Made by a program: the position numbers and the translations under genes
The notes under the pieces: generated by a model
Seen by the model: only the letters and a program-made list of their open reading frames with translations
The model's database searches: none
What the model was told of the DNA's origin: nothing
DNA from: Marinilabiliales bacterium
GTDB lineage: Bacteria; Bacteroidota; Bacteroidia; Bacteroidales; F082
Reading direction: 5' to 3'
Assembly: GCA_002869365.1 (NCBI GenBank)
Contig: PKTA01000076.1
Coordinates: 1 to 33,059, forward strand
Length of the DNA: 33,059 nucleotides
Part shown: in pieces, positions 1 through 6,923 of the stretch
Position numbering within the stretch: the stretch's first letter is position 1
How the letters are laid out: every line of letters starts with the position of its first letter

Positions 1-42
1 GTAAAGTACGTAAACGGCAAACATATGTATTAGGTTTAGGGT

Positions 43-69
43 AAAAAAAAAGCCGGCATTAAGCCGGCT
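43..69 (-). terminator. Rho-independent terminator of the initiator tRNA gene
   Basis: A perfect 7-bp stem (51-57 with 63-69, arms AGCCGGC and GCCGGCT) encloses a 5-base loop. On the minus strand it is followed by nine T (the A-run at 43-51). It lies 5 bases beyond the tRNA 3' end at 74, so it ends the leftward tRNA transcript. Read on the plus strand there is no T-run, so it is directional. Confidence 0.85.
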
Positions 70-73
70 GTTG

Positions 74-145
74 TAGCGGGGGCCAGATTCGAACTGACGA
101 CCTACGGGTTATGAGCCCGCCGAGCTACCACTGCTCCACCCCGCA
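74..145 (-). tRNA. Initiator tRNA-Met (anticodon CAT)
   Basis: On the minus strand this folds into a full cloverleaf. The acceptor stem is TGCGGGG with CCCCGCT, the D stem GAGC/GCTC, the anticodon loop CTCATAA, and the T arm GTCAG-TTCGAAT-CTGGC. Two traits mark it as the initiator rather than the elongator: the first acceptor pair is a mismatch (U1 opposite U72), and three consecutive G-C pairs (GGG/CCC) flank the anticodon loop. The CCA end is not encoded (the genomic sequence after the discriminator A is CAA), so it must be added after transcription. It is followed by a strong terminator and preceded by a degenerate copy of itself. Confidence 0.95.
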
Positions 146-171
146 ATATATTTTTAATATCTTTAATCAAT

Positions 172-259
172 TTTCAAGGGTCAGATTAGAACTTACGTCC
201 GTCAGCCGACGGATATGAGCCCGCCGAGTTATTCCGAATTCTCGGAACTCCACCCCGAT
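172..259 (-). pseudogene. Degenerate tRNA-Met-like element with two hairpin insertions
   Basis: The minus strand repeats the plan of the neighbouring initiator tRNA, including an identical 14-base block through the anticodon (CTCGGCGGGCTCAT). The parts differ. The D loop is enlarged by a perfect hairpin (232-247: stem TTCCGA/TCGGAA). The 3' anticodon stem and variable region are replaced by another perfect hairpin (198-213: stem TCCGTC/GACGGA). The T arm has one mismatch and loop TTCTAAT. The acceptor stem can still form six pairs, two of them G-U, with A1 opposite A72. The anticodon stem keeps only about two pairs, so a working initiator tRNA is unlikely. It may be a decayed duplicate, a structured leader of the tRNA transcript, or a tRNA-like RNA. 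Confidence 0.6.
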
Positions 260-351
260 ATATTTTGCGATCACATTATGTTTGAAGAACTATTCACAAC
301 ATTTGATTAATCAGTGTTTTTAAACAAACGCATTAATCAAATTTTGCGGGT

Positions 352-379
352 GCAAAGATATATTTTGTTTCTTTGCAAA
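352..379 (-). promoter_or_regulatory. Candidate Bacteroidetes-type promoter for the tRNA transcript
   Basis: On the minus strand a TTTG (379-376) is followed after 15 bases by TATCTTTG (360-353). The latter fits the Bacteroidetes -7 consensus TAnnTTTG. It points left toward the tRNA-like element and the tRNA, and would give a start near 346. The spacer is a little shorter than typical. Confidence 0.4.
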
Positions 380-403
380 GCAAATATTATTAAATTTATT
401 TTA

Positions 404-1282
404 GTGCATAAAGCAGGATTCGTCAATATTATCGGTTATCCCAATGTTGGGAAGTCAACATTAATGAATGCATTGGTAGGGCAGAAGTTATCTATAATTA
501 CTTCTAAAGCCCAGACAACCAGGCATCGAATTATGGGAATTGTAAATTCCGATGACTTTCAAATTGTTTATTCCGACACTCCTGGCATAGTTAAAAACCC
601 GTCTTATAAGATGCATGAATATATGAATTCATATATTGAAACTGCATTAATTGACGCCGATATCATATTGTTGGTGGTTGAAATGGGTCAGGAATTCGAA
701 CAACAGGAGGTTATTGATAAGATATCACAGGCCAAAATACCTGTAATTGTGGTAATAAATAAAATTGATTTGTCGAATCAGGAGGCAGTAGTGGAGCAGA
801 TTGAAAACTGGAAAACTGCTTTAAATGCTGCAGAAGTAATTCCGGTTTCGGCATTGGAAAATTTTAACGTAGAAAGTGTTTTTAATAGCATACTTGATAA
901 ATTACCCGAAAGCCCACCATATTTCTCGAAAGAAGAGTTTACCGACAGGTCGATGAGGTTTTTTGTTTCAGAAATGATAAGAGAAAAGATTCTTATCAAC
1001 TACAAAAAAGAAATCCCATATTCTGTTGAAGTAACCGTTGATGAATATAAAGAAGATACTAAACTAATAAAAATATCTGCACATATTTATACTGCCCGTG
1101 AAACGCAAAAGGCAATAATCCTTGGTCATCAGGGGAAAGCCATTAAAAAAGTTGGAACTCAGGCAAGAAAAGATATAGAAGATTTCGTTGGAAAAAAAGT
1201 TTTTCTCGAACTTACCGTTAAAACTACAAAAGACTGGCGCGATAGTGAGAATTCGCTAAAGCGTTTTGGTTACGGTCAATAA
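404..1282 (+). CDS. era: GTPase Era, 16S rRNA maturation/30S assembly factor
   Basis: Era binds the 3' end region of 16S rRNA and couples GTP hydrolysis to maturation of the small ribosomal subunit. Counting from the GTG at 404 (292 residues), the GTPase domain shows G1 GYPNVGKS (11-18), G3 DTPG (58-61) and G4 NKID (119-122). The C-terminal KH domain has its [11 protein letters not shown] loop at 241-251. I chose GTG 404 because the protein then begins [11 protein letters not shown], as expected for the family. The reading frame is open further upstream to GTG 314, but those 30 residues look like untranslated leader. The der gene follows after 14 bases, so the two are probably co-transcribed. 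Confidence 0.95.
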   Translation: MHKAGFVNIIGYPNVGKSTLMNALVGQKLSIITSKAQTTRHRIMGIVNSDDFQIVYSDTPGIVKNPSYKMHEYMNSYIETALIDADIILLVVEMGQEFEQQEVIDKISQAKIPVIVVINKIDLSNQEAVVEQIENWKTALNAAEVIPVSALENFNVESVFNSILDKLPESPPYFSKEEFTDRSMRFFVSEMIREKILINYKKEIPYSVEVTVDEYKEDTKLIKISAHIYTARETQKAIILGHQGKAIKKVGTQARKDIEDFVGKKVFLELTVKTTKDWRDSENSLKRFGYGQ

Positions 1283-1296
1283 ATATACATAAAACT

Positions 1297-2604
1297 ATGA
1301 GCAATACATTAGCAATTGTTGGGAGACCCAATGTTGGTAAATCATCCCTATTTAACAGGTTAACAAAAACCCAGGAGGCAATTGTTGAATCTATGAGTGG
1401 AGTTACAAGAGACAGAATTTACGGGAAAAGCGATTGGAACGGATATGAATTTTCGGTAATCGATACCGGAGGATATGTTCATGGTTCCGATGATACTTTC
1501 GAAGAAGAAATTAGAAAACAGGTGCTATATGCAATTGAAGAATCCGATGCAATAGTTTTTCTTGTTGATATAAGGGAAGGAGTAAGCCCTCTTGACAGAG
1601 AGGTTGCAAATTTATTACGAAAGTCTAATAAAAAGGTTTTCCTTTCAGCAAATAAGGCTGATGTGCCTAATGTTGCTGACCTTGCCGGTGAGTTTTACTC
1701 TTTAGGATTAGGTGAGGTTTTTGCTATTTCAGCAATGACTGGAACCGGAACCGGTGATTTACTTGACAGGGTAGTAGAAACTTTTAAGGAAAAGACTGAT
1801 GATGAAGAAATTGACCTGCCTAAAATTGCTGTTATTGGCCGACCAAACGTTGGAAAATCTTCTCTAATAAATACTTTATTAGGTGATCAAAGAAATATAG
1901 TTACACCAATTGCAGGTACCACCCGCGATTCAGTATATACACGTTATAAAGGTTTTGGCCACGATTTTATGTTGGTGGATACAGCAGGGCTAAGGAAAAA
2001 GGGTAAAGTGTATGAAAATATTGAATTTTACTCTACTTTAAGAACAATAAGGGCTATTGAAAAATCAGATGTTTGTATCATTATGATTGATGCTCAAACT
2101 GGTATAGAAAAACAGGACATTAATATTTTTAATCTTGCTCAAAAAAACGGTAAAGGAATTGTAATTGTTGTAAATAAATGGGATTTAGTTGAAAAAGAGA
2201 CTAATACACATTTAGAATTTGAAAATCATATCCGTGAGCGTATTGCTCCTTTTAGAGATGTAGATATTGTATTTACTTCTGTTTTAACAAAACAAAGAAT
2301 TTTTAAAGCCCTTGAATTGGCAAAGGATGTTTACGAAAAGCGTTCCAAAAAGGTAAGCACTTCAAAACTTAATGAATTACTATTGCCTATTATCGAAAAC
2401 ACACCACCACCAGCTGCCTCCAGGGGAAGGTATATAAAGATTAAGTATATAACTCAGTTGAAAACTGAAAGGACCCAGTTTGTATTTTTCTGCAACCTTC
2501 CCGATGATGTAAAGGATTCTTATAAAAGGTTTCTGGAAAATACAATTAGAGAAAATTATGATTTTAGGGGGGTGCCAATACATTTATATTTCCGTAAAAA
2601 ATGA
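1297..2604 (+). CDS. der: GTPase Der (EngA), 50S ribosome assembly
   Basis: Der is an essential tandem GTPase acting in late assembly of the large ribosomal subunit. The 435 residues hold two complete G domains. The first has GRPNVGKS at 9-16, DTGG at 56-59 and NKAD at 119-122. The second has GRPNVGKS at 181-188, DTAG at 228-231 and NKWD at 293-296. A KH-like C-terminal domain (about 350-435) follows and ends in a basic tail. It sits between era and an S4-domain gene whose ATG overlaps the der stop (ATGA), giving a three-gene ribosome/RNA unit. Nothing is truncated. Confidence 0.97.
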   Translation: MSNTLAIVGRPNVGKSSLFNRLTKTQEAIVESMSGVTRDRIYGKSDWNGYEFSVIDTGGYVHGSDDTFEEEIRKQVLYAIEESDAIVFLVDIREGVSPLDREVANLLRKSNKKVFLSANKADVPNVADLAGEFYSLGLGEVFAISAMTGTGTGDLLDRVVETFKEKTDDEEIDLPKIAVIGRPNVGKSSLINTLLGDQRNIVTPIAGTTRDSVYTRYKGFGHDFMLVDTAGLRKKGKVYENIEFYSTLRTIRAIEKSDVCIIMIDAQTGIEKQDINIFNLAQKNGKGIVIVVNKWDLVEKETNTHLEFENHIRERIAPFRDVDIVFTSVLTKQRIFKALELAKDVYEKRSKKVSTSKLNELLLPIIENTPPPAASRGRYIKIKYITQLKTERTQFVFFCNLPDDVKDSYKRFLENTIRENYDFRGVPIHLYFRKK

Positions 2605-2966
2605 GAATTGACAAATGGCTTTGGGCTGTCCGCCTTTTTAAAACAAGAACTCAGGCAGGGGAAGCCTGTAAAGGCGGAAAAGTAAAAATACAGGGGCTAA
2701 ATGTAAAGCCTTCCAGGGAAATTAAGGAAGGTGATATTGTAGAAATTCAGCAAAAGCACATTAAGAAAACTGTAAAAGTATTGCAGTTGGTAAAAAACAG
2801 GGTGGGCCCAAAACTGGTTGATGATTTAGTTAAAGATTTAACTCCAGCCGAAGAATATGAAAGATACGACATGATTAAGTTGTTAAATCAGGAAAAGAGA
2901 AATAGGGGAGAAGGCAGGCCAACAAAGCGCGACAGAAGAGATATCGATAAATTAAAAAATATCTGA
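2601..2966 (+). CDS. S4-domain RNA-binding protein, Hsp15/HslR family
   Basis: This 121-residue protein starts with an S4 RNA-binding fold ([19 protein letters not shown] at 1-19, then the GGKVKIQG strand). A highly basic tail rich in K and R follows. Proteins of this type resemble E. coli Hsp15, which binds 50S subunits carrying stalled peptidyl-tRNA. The exact role here is inferred. The start codon overlaps the der stop as ATGA, so translation is probably coupled to der. Confidence 0.85.
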   Translation: MRIDKWLWAVRLFKTRTQAGEACKGGKVKIQGLNVKPSREIKEGDIVEIQQKHIKKTVKVLQLVKNRVGPKLVDDLVKDLTPAEEYERYDMIKLLNQEKRNRGEGRPTKRDRRDIDKLKNI

Positions 2967-2995
2967 TAATAATAATTTCGTCTTACCTTTTGTAG

Positions 2996-3003
2996 TAATT
3001 TTG
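2996..3003 (+). promoter_or_regulatory. Candidate -7 promoter box (TAATTTTG)
   Basis: An exact TAnnTTTG match on the coding strand, about 110 bases before the phosphatase-family lipoprotein gene. No well-placed TTTG lies at the -33 position, so support is weak. Confidence 0.3.
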
Positions 3004-3114
3004 AACAAATATCTAAAAATAATCATATTATAATTATCAAATTTATTGTTAATGCATTGAACACAGTTTAGCAATTGGATTTTGATGATTTCCTTCAGAA
3101 AAAATATATATAGG

Positions 3115-4155
3115 ATGAATAATTTATTAAAAATTTCAAGTATTATTTTACTTGTTTTTATTCTTGGCAATTCTTGCGAAAGAGGAACGGAAGTTTCAAA
3201 AAGCAAATCTTTAAGTATAGCATTTTATAATGTTGAAAATCTATTTGATACCATTGATGACCCTAATATTTCTGATGAAAAATATACACCGGAAAGCGAA
3301 TTCAACTGGAACCTCGAAAAGTATTCTCATAAGCTAAATCAACTATCGAAAGTTATAAGTTCAATTGATACGCTAAATGGTTTCCCGGCCATTATTGGAC
3401 TTTGTGAAGTAGAAAACCTTAACACAGTTAAAGACTTGGTTGCCAATTCTTTATTGAAAAAGGCGAATTATAAAATAATTCATAAAGATAGCCCGGATGA
3501 GAGAGGTATAGATGTTACCATGCTATATCAGAGGGAATATTATACACCACTTGAAAATTCATTTATATATGTTAACCTTCCTGATTCAGGTAATACAACA
3601 AGGGATATTTTATATTCCAAGGGGATTTTGGCCGGAGCTGATACGGTTCATATATTTTTCAATCATTGGGTTTCCAGATGGGATGGTCAGGAGAAAACAG
3701 AACCTTTGCGGATTTTTATTGCAAAAATGCTTAAGCATACTACAGATTCAATCATGCAGCAAAACCCTAATGCATTAATTATTATGGCAGGTGATTTGAA
3801 TGATAACCCTACTGATAAAAGTGTTATTGATTTCCTTGCTGCACATAAACCTGAGAAATCTGTAAATAATGGTGAGCTATATAACCTTGCACTTTCGAAA
3901 TATGAAAATGGGGAGGGATCGATTTACTATAAAGGTTGGAGTATGTTCGATCAGTTCATAGTTTCATCACCCCTTCTAAATAAAGAGAATAAAGTGCATT
4001 TAACTGCAAATTCGCAAAATGTAGTAAAATACGATTGGATGTTATTTACTCCAAAAAATGGTGAGGCACGACCAAACCGCACAGCAGCAAAAAACTATTA
4101 TGGTGGATTTAGTGATCACCTACCTGTGATGATTTACTTAAATGTAAAGGAATAA
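3115..4155 (+). CDS. Endonuclease/exonuclease/phosphatase-family lipoprotein
   Basis: A Mg-dependent phosphodiesterase fold (the DNase I/exonuclease III/sphingomyelinase superfamily), predicted to be lipid-anchored. From ATG 3115 the protein has 346 residues. It starts with a lipoprotein signal (MNNLLKISSIILLVFILGNS then Cys, about residue 21). The superfamily signatures are visible in order: NVENLFDT, the catalytic-Glu motif GLCEVEN, GDLNDNPTD, and the terminal SDHLP. The frame is also open to ATG 3085; either start keeps the signal. Substrate is unknown: it could be a nuclease or a sugar/lipid phosphodiesterase. It lies convergent to the YwqK-like gene with only 11 bases between stops. Confidence 0.85.
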   Translation: MNNLLKISSIILLVFILGNSCERGTEVSKSKSLSIAFYNVENLFDTIDDPNISDEKYTPESEFNWNLEKYSHKLNQLSKVISSIDTLNGFPAIIGLCEVENLNTVKDLVANSLLKKANYKIIHKDSPDERGIDVTMLYQREYYTPLENSFIYVNLPDSGNTTRDILYSKGILAGADTVHIFFNHWVSRWDGQEKTEPLRIFIAKMLKHTTDSIMQQNPNALIIMAGDLNDNPTDKSVIDFLAAHKPEKSVNNGELYNLALSKYENGEGSIYYKGWSMFDQFIVSSPLLNKENKVHLTANSQNVVKYDWMLFTPKNGEARPNRTAAKNYYGGFSDHLPVMIYLNVKE

Positions 4156-4171
4156 ATTTATAAAATTTATT
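4151..4171. terminator. AT-only hairpin between convergent stop codons
   Basis: A perfect 9-bp inverted repeat (AATAAATTT / AAATTTATT, 3-base loop) spans the stop codons of the two convergent genes. It contains only A-T pairs, so it would be weak. A bidirectional terminator is possible, but it may simply reflect base composition. Confidence 0.3.
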
Positions 4172-4649
4172 TATCGAAGTTTTCTTCTTTAACTAGTTTT
4201 CCTTCATTATTGTAGAATTTCCAGTTTCCGGATTTTGATCCGTTAGTATATTCTCCTAAATAATAAATTTTACCATTGGGATGGTAAGTTGTGGTAACTC
4301 CATTGCGTTGACCATTTGTAAAATTTCCTTCACTCCAAAGAACTCCATTACGACGATAAGATTTCCATAAGCCTTCGCGTTTACCATCTTTCAACTTACC
4401 TTCTTTTAGCAGAGCGCCATCTTCGTAGTATTCTTTTTCAGAAACAGCAATAAGTTTTTCTCCTCTAACTTCAAATGTTTTTACAACCTTTGGATTGCCA
4501 TTTGTATATGAAGTTATTACGTGATCTCCATCTGGTTCTTGTTTTACTTCTTTCTTCAATTCATCACTTGAACTTGCAGCATCGGTCTTGTCGTTCGCGC
4601 ATGAAGCCATTAAAAGCAGGCTTAAAGCGATCATCAATAATTTCTTCAT
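4167..4649 (-). CDS. YwqK/MORN-repeat lipoprotein
   Basis: A 160-residue protein with a lipoprotein signal (MKKLLMIALSLLLMAS then Cys). It has about four MORN-like repeats of the form YxNGxxxxxGxYxNGxxxGxW (YRRNGVLWSEGNFTNGQRNG, YHPNGKIYYLGEYTNGSKSG). Such proteins are often annotated as YwqK-family antitoxin components, but no toxin is next to it, so that role is unsupported here. The repeats suggest a surface beta-sheet with unknown ligand. The frame is open to ATG 4667, overlapping pyrC. I prefer 4649 because it places the basic n-region directly before the hydrophobic stretch. Probably the last gene of the glycosyltransferase-pyrC transcript. Confidence 0.75.
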   Translation of the reverse strand: MKKLLMIALSLLLMASCANDKTDAASSSDELKKEVKQEPDGDHVITSYTNGNPKVVKTFEVRGEKLIAVSEKEYYEDGALLKEGKLKDGKREGLWKSYRRNGVLWSEGNFTNGQRNGVTTTYHPNGKIYYLGEYTNGSKSGNWKFYNNEGKLVKEENFDK

Positions 4650-4659
4650 TTTACTATGT

Positions 4660-6006
4660 TTATTCATGATTAAATAATAATCTTTTTCCTTTTATATTTT
4701 CATTAAACACCCCACTATCATAAACTAAATTCCCGTTTACCAGGGTTTTAACAACTTTTGAATTAAATGTTTCACCTTCAAATGGCGACCATTTACTCTT
4801 ATAAACTATATTGCTTTTGTCCACTGCCCATTCACTATTTAAATCAAGCAAAACTAGATCTGCAAAATAGCCTTCACGGATAAACCCGCGTTTTTCAACT
4901 CTAAATAATTCTGCTGGATGATGGCACATTTTTTCTACAACCTTTTCAATACTGAAAATCCCATTTCTTACCATTTGAAGCATTGCAACTAAACTATGCT
5001 GCACCAATGGTCCACCTGAAGGAGCCATAAAGTATGGTTTTCTTTTTTCTTCTTCAGAATGAGGAGCATGATCGGTTGCCACAACGTCGATAGTATTATT
5101 ATTTACTGCCAAACGAAGTGCTTCTCTGTCTTTTTTTGATTTTATTGCAGGATTCCATTTTATGAAATTGCCCTTTTCTTCATAATCTTCATCGCTGAAC
5201 CAAAGGTGATGAACACAAACTTCTGCTGTAATTTTCTTCTCTTTAAGAGGGATGTCATTACGGAAAAGGTCCATTTCATCTGCAGTTGTTAAATGTAGTA
5301 TATGCAGGCGTGTTCCATACTTTTCTGCTAATTTAACTGCCTTTGATGAACTCAGAAAGCAAGCTTCTGCTGATCTTAATTCAGGATGTATTTTTGTTGG
5401 TGCATCAACACCATATTTTTTAAGGAATTTCTGATTGTTATTTTGAATGGTTTCTTCATCTTCACAATGAGTAGCAACTAATGTAGGTGCTTTATCAAAA
5501 ATTTCTTCAAGAGCCTTTTGTTTGTCGACAAGAAGGTTCCCCGTTGAAGACCCCATAAAGACCTTTACTCCACAAACTTTTTTTGGATCCACTTTGACAA
5601 TTTCCTCAATGTTTTCATTTGAGGCTCCCATATAGAATGAATAATTTGCCAATGAATTTTGAGAGGCTTTTGTATATTTTTCTTCCAGAATATCAATAGT
5701 TACGGCAGGCGGATCGGTATTAGGCATTTCCATATAACTTGTAACACCTCCTGCAACAGCGGCTTTGCTTTCCGTATAAATATCACCTTTATAAGTTAAT
5801 CCCGGATCACGAAAGTGAACCTGATCATCGATAACACCAGGTAATAAAAACAAGCCTTTTGCGGGAATTATTTCATAATCACCATAGTTATTATCGGATT
5901 GCTTAGTAATTTTTTCAATTTTGTCGTCAACAATAAATAGGTCACCAACGAAGGCTTTCCCTTCATTAATAATAGTTGCTCCGGTGATTACTTTTTTCGA
6001 CGACAT
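4660..6006 (-). CDS. pyrC: Dihydroorotase
   Basis: Catalyses the reversible cyclisation of N-carbamoyl-aspartate to dihydroorotate in pyrimidine synthesis (cytosol). The 448 residues form a metal-dependent amidohydrolase. Expected metal ligands are seen at Lys148 (GVKVFMGSS, normally carboxylated), His180 (ATHCEDE), His238 (HILHLT) and Asp312 (VVATDHAPH). The first ligand pair, usually HxH, reads Q62-V-H64 (DDQVHFRDPG). From memory the same Q occurs in other Bacteroidetes PyrC sequences, so it is probably lineage-typical and not a defect. The upstream glycosyltransferase stops 4 bases before this start, suggesting one transcript. Confidence 0.93.
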   Translation of the reverse strand: MSSKKVITGATIINEGKAFVGDLFIVDDKIEKITKQSDNNYGDYEIIPAKGLFLLPGVIDDQVHFRDPGLTYKGDIYTESKAAVAGGVTSYMEMPNTDPPAVTIDILEEKYTKASQNSLANYSFYMGASNENIEEIVKVDPKKVCGVKVFMGSSTGNLLVDKQKALEEIFDKAPTLVATHCEDEETIQNNNQKFLKKYGVDAPTKIHPELRSAEACFLSSSKAVKLAEKYGTRLHILHLTTADEMDLFRNDIPLKEKKITAEVCVHHLWFSDEDYEEKGNFIKWNPAIKSKKDREALRLAVNNNTIDVVATDHAPHSEEEKRKPYFMAPSGGPLVQHSLVAMLQMVRNGIFSIEKVVEKMCHHPAELFRVEKRGFIREGYFADLVLLDLNSEWAVDKSNIVYKSKWSPFEGETFNSKVVKTLVNGNLVYDSGVFNENIKGKRLLFNHE

Positions 6007-6010
6007 AAAT

Positions 6011-6754
6011 TTATACTGTTTTAACAGGTTTTATTTTACCCAACATTCCTCTGATACTCAATTGCATAACACCAAAAATTGCTTCTCTGAAAATACTTTT
6101 ATTCATTTTAGAAGTTCCTTCGGTACGATCAGTAAAAATTATAGGAACTTCTGCAACATTAAAACCCAGTTTAACAGCGGTATATTTCATTTCAATTTGG
6201 AATGCATACCCAATAAACTTAATCCTATCAAGGTCAATTGTTTCTAAAACTTTCCTCGACCAGCATACAAATCCTGCAGTGGTATCCATTATTTTCAAAC
6301 CGGTAATAATTCTTACGTAAGTAGATGCAAAATACGACATCAATACTCTGCCCATAGGCCAGTTTACAACGTTTACACCTTTTATATAACGGGAACCAAC
6401 GGCAACGTCAGAACCTTTATTTTTGTTTGAATCGTAAAGTCGAACAAGATCGTCGGGATTATGCGAAAAGTCGGCATCCATTTCGGTAATAAAATCGTAA
6501 TGTTTTTCGAGTGCCCATTTAAATCCGTCAATATAGGCGGTTCCAAGGCCAAGTTTGCCTTTTCGCTCCATTATAAACAAATTATCGGGAAACTCTTTCA
6601 TTAGTTTCTTTACAATATCAGCCGTCCCGTCGGGGCTGTTATCTTCAACAATAAGTATATCAAATTGCTTTTCAAGTTGCATTACATACCTGATTATCTT
6701 TTCGATATTTTCCTTTTCGTTGTACGTTGGTATAATTACTAAATTATCAGTCAC
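6011..6754 (-). CDS. Polyprenol-phosphate glycosyltransferase, family GT2 (DPM1-like)
   Basis: Transfers a sugar from a nucleotide donor to a polyprenol phosphate, as in polyprenol monophosphomannose synthases. The 247-residue protein is a soluble GT-A fold: VIIPTYNEKENI (6-17), VEDNSPDGT (36-44), the metal-binding DAD at 93-95, and the downstream DRTEGTSKM motif typical of dolichol-phosphate mannose synthase and related enzymes. There are no C-terminal membrane helices. Which sugar it uses cannot be told. It starts at a GTG directly after an in-frame TAA. It is first in the transcript with pyrC, and a TAnnTTTG box lies 16 bases upstream. Confidence 0.87.
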   Translation of the reverse strand: MTDNLVIIPTYNEKENIEKIIRYVMQLEKQFDILIVEDNSPDGTADIVKKLMKEFPDNLFIMERKGKLGLGTAYIDGFKWALEKHYDFITEMDADFSHNPDDLVRLYDSNKNKGSDVAVGSRYIKGVNVVNWPMGRVLMSYFASTYVRIITGLKIMDTTAGFVCWSRKVLETIDLDRIKFIGYAFQIEMKYTAVKLGFNVAEVPIIFTDRTEGTSKMNKSIFREAIFGVMQLSIRGMLGKIKPVKTV

Positions 6755-6770
6755 TTAATATATTTTTGCG

Positions 6771-6778
6771 CAAAAATA
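6771..6778 (-). promoter_or_regulatory. Candidate -7 promoter box (TATTTTTG) for glycosyltransferase-pyrC
   Basis: An exact TAnnTTTG on the coding strand, 16 bases before the GTG start. It would give a very short leader. No clear TTTG is seen at -33. Confidence 0.4.
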
Positions 6779-6852
6779 AAAATAAAGGAATAAACTAAGG
6801 GATAATAACGAAACTTGATTAACAATTATTATAAAATAGACCCATTTTCCTT

Positions 6853-6899
6853 AAAAAAGTAAATCCCCCACAGGAAATTCATTGAATATCCAGTGGGAG
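6853..6899 (-). terminator. Terminator after the endonuclease I gene
   Basis: On the minus strand a 7-bp stem (CTCCCAC with GTGGGGG, one G-U pair) encloses a loop that can itself pair (GGA...TCC, ATTCA/TGAAT). The sequence ATTTACTTTTTT follows. It lies 25 bases after the stop of the leftward nuclease gene. Confidence 0.7.
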
Positions 6900-6923
6900 A
6901 TAATAAAACTCTAACTAAAATAA

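Noticed and set aside
1..44. Possible 3' ends of a plus-strand gene (short frames ending at 33 or 44)
   Set aside because: Fewer than 15 codons are visible, so no frame can be preferred and no product named.
314..403. 30-residue N-terminal extension of Era from GTG 314
   Set aside because: Era normally begins at the [10 protein letters not shown] strand; the extension has no family match and overlaps the likely tRNA promoter.
4167..4649. Toxin-antitoxin system suggested by the YwqK-type name
   Set aside because: There is a lipoprotein signal and no toxin gene on either side; the name is inherited from the family label only.
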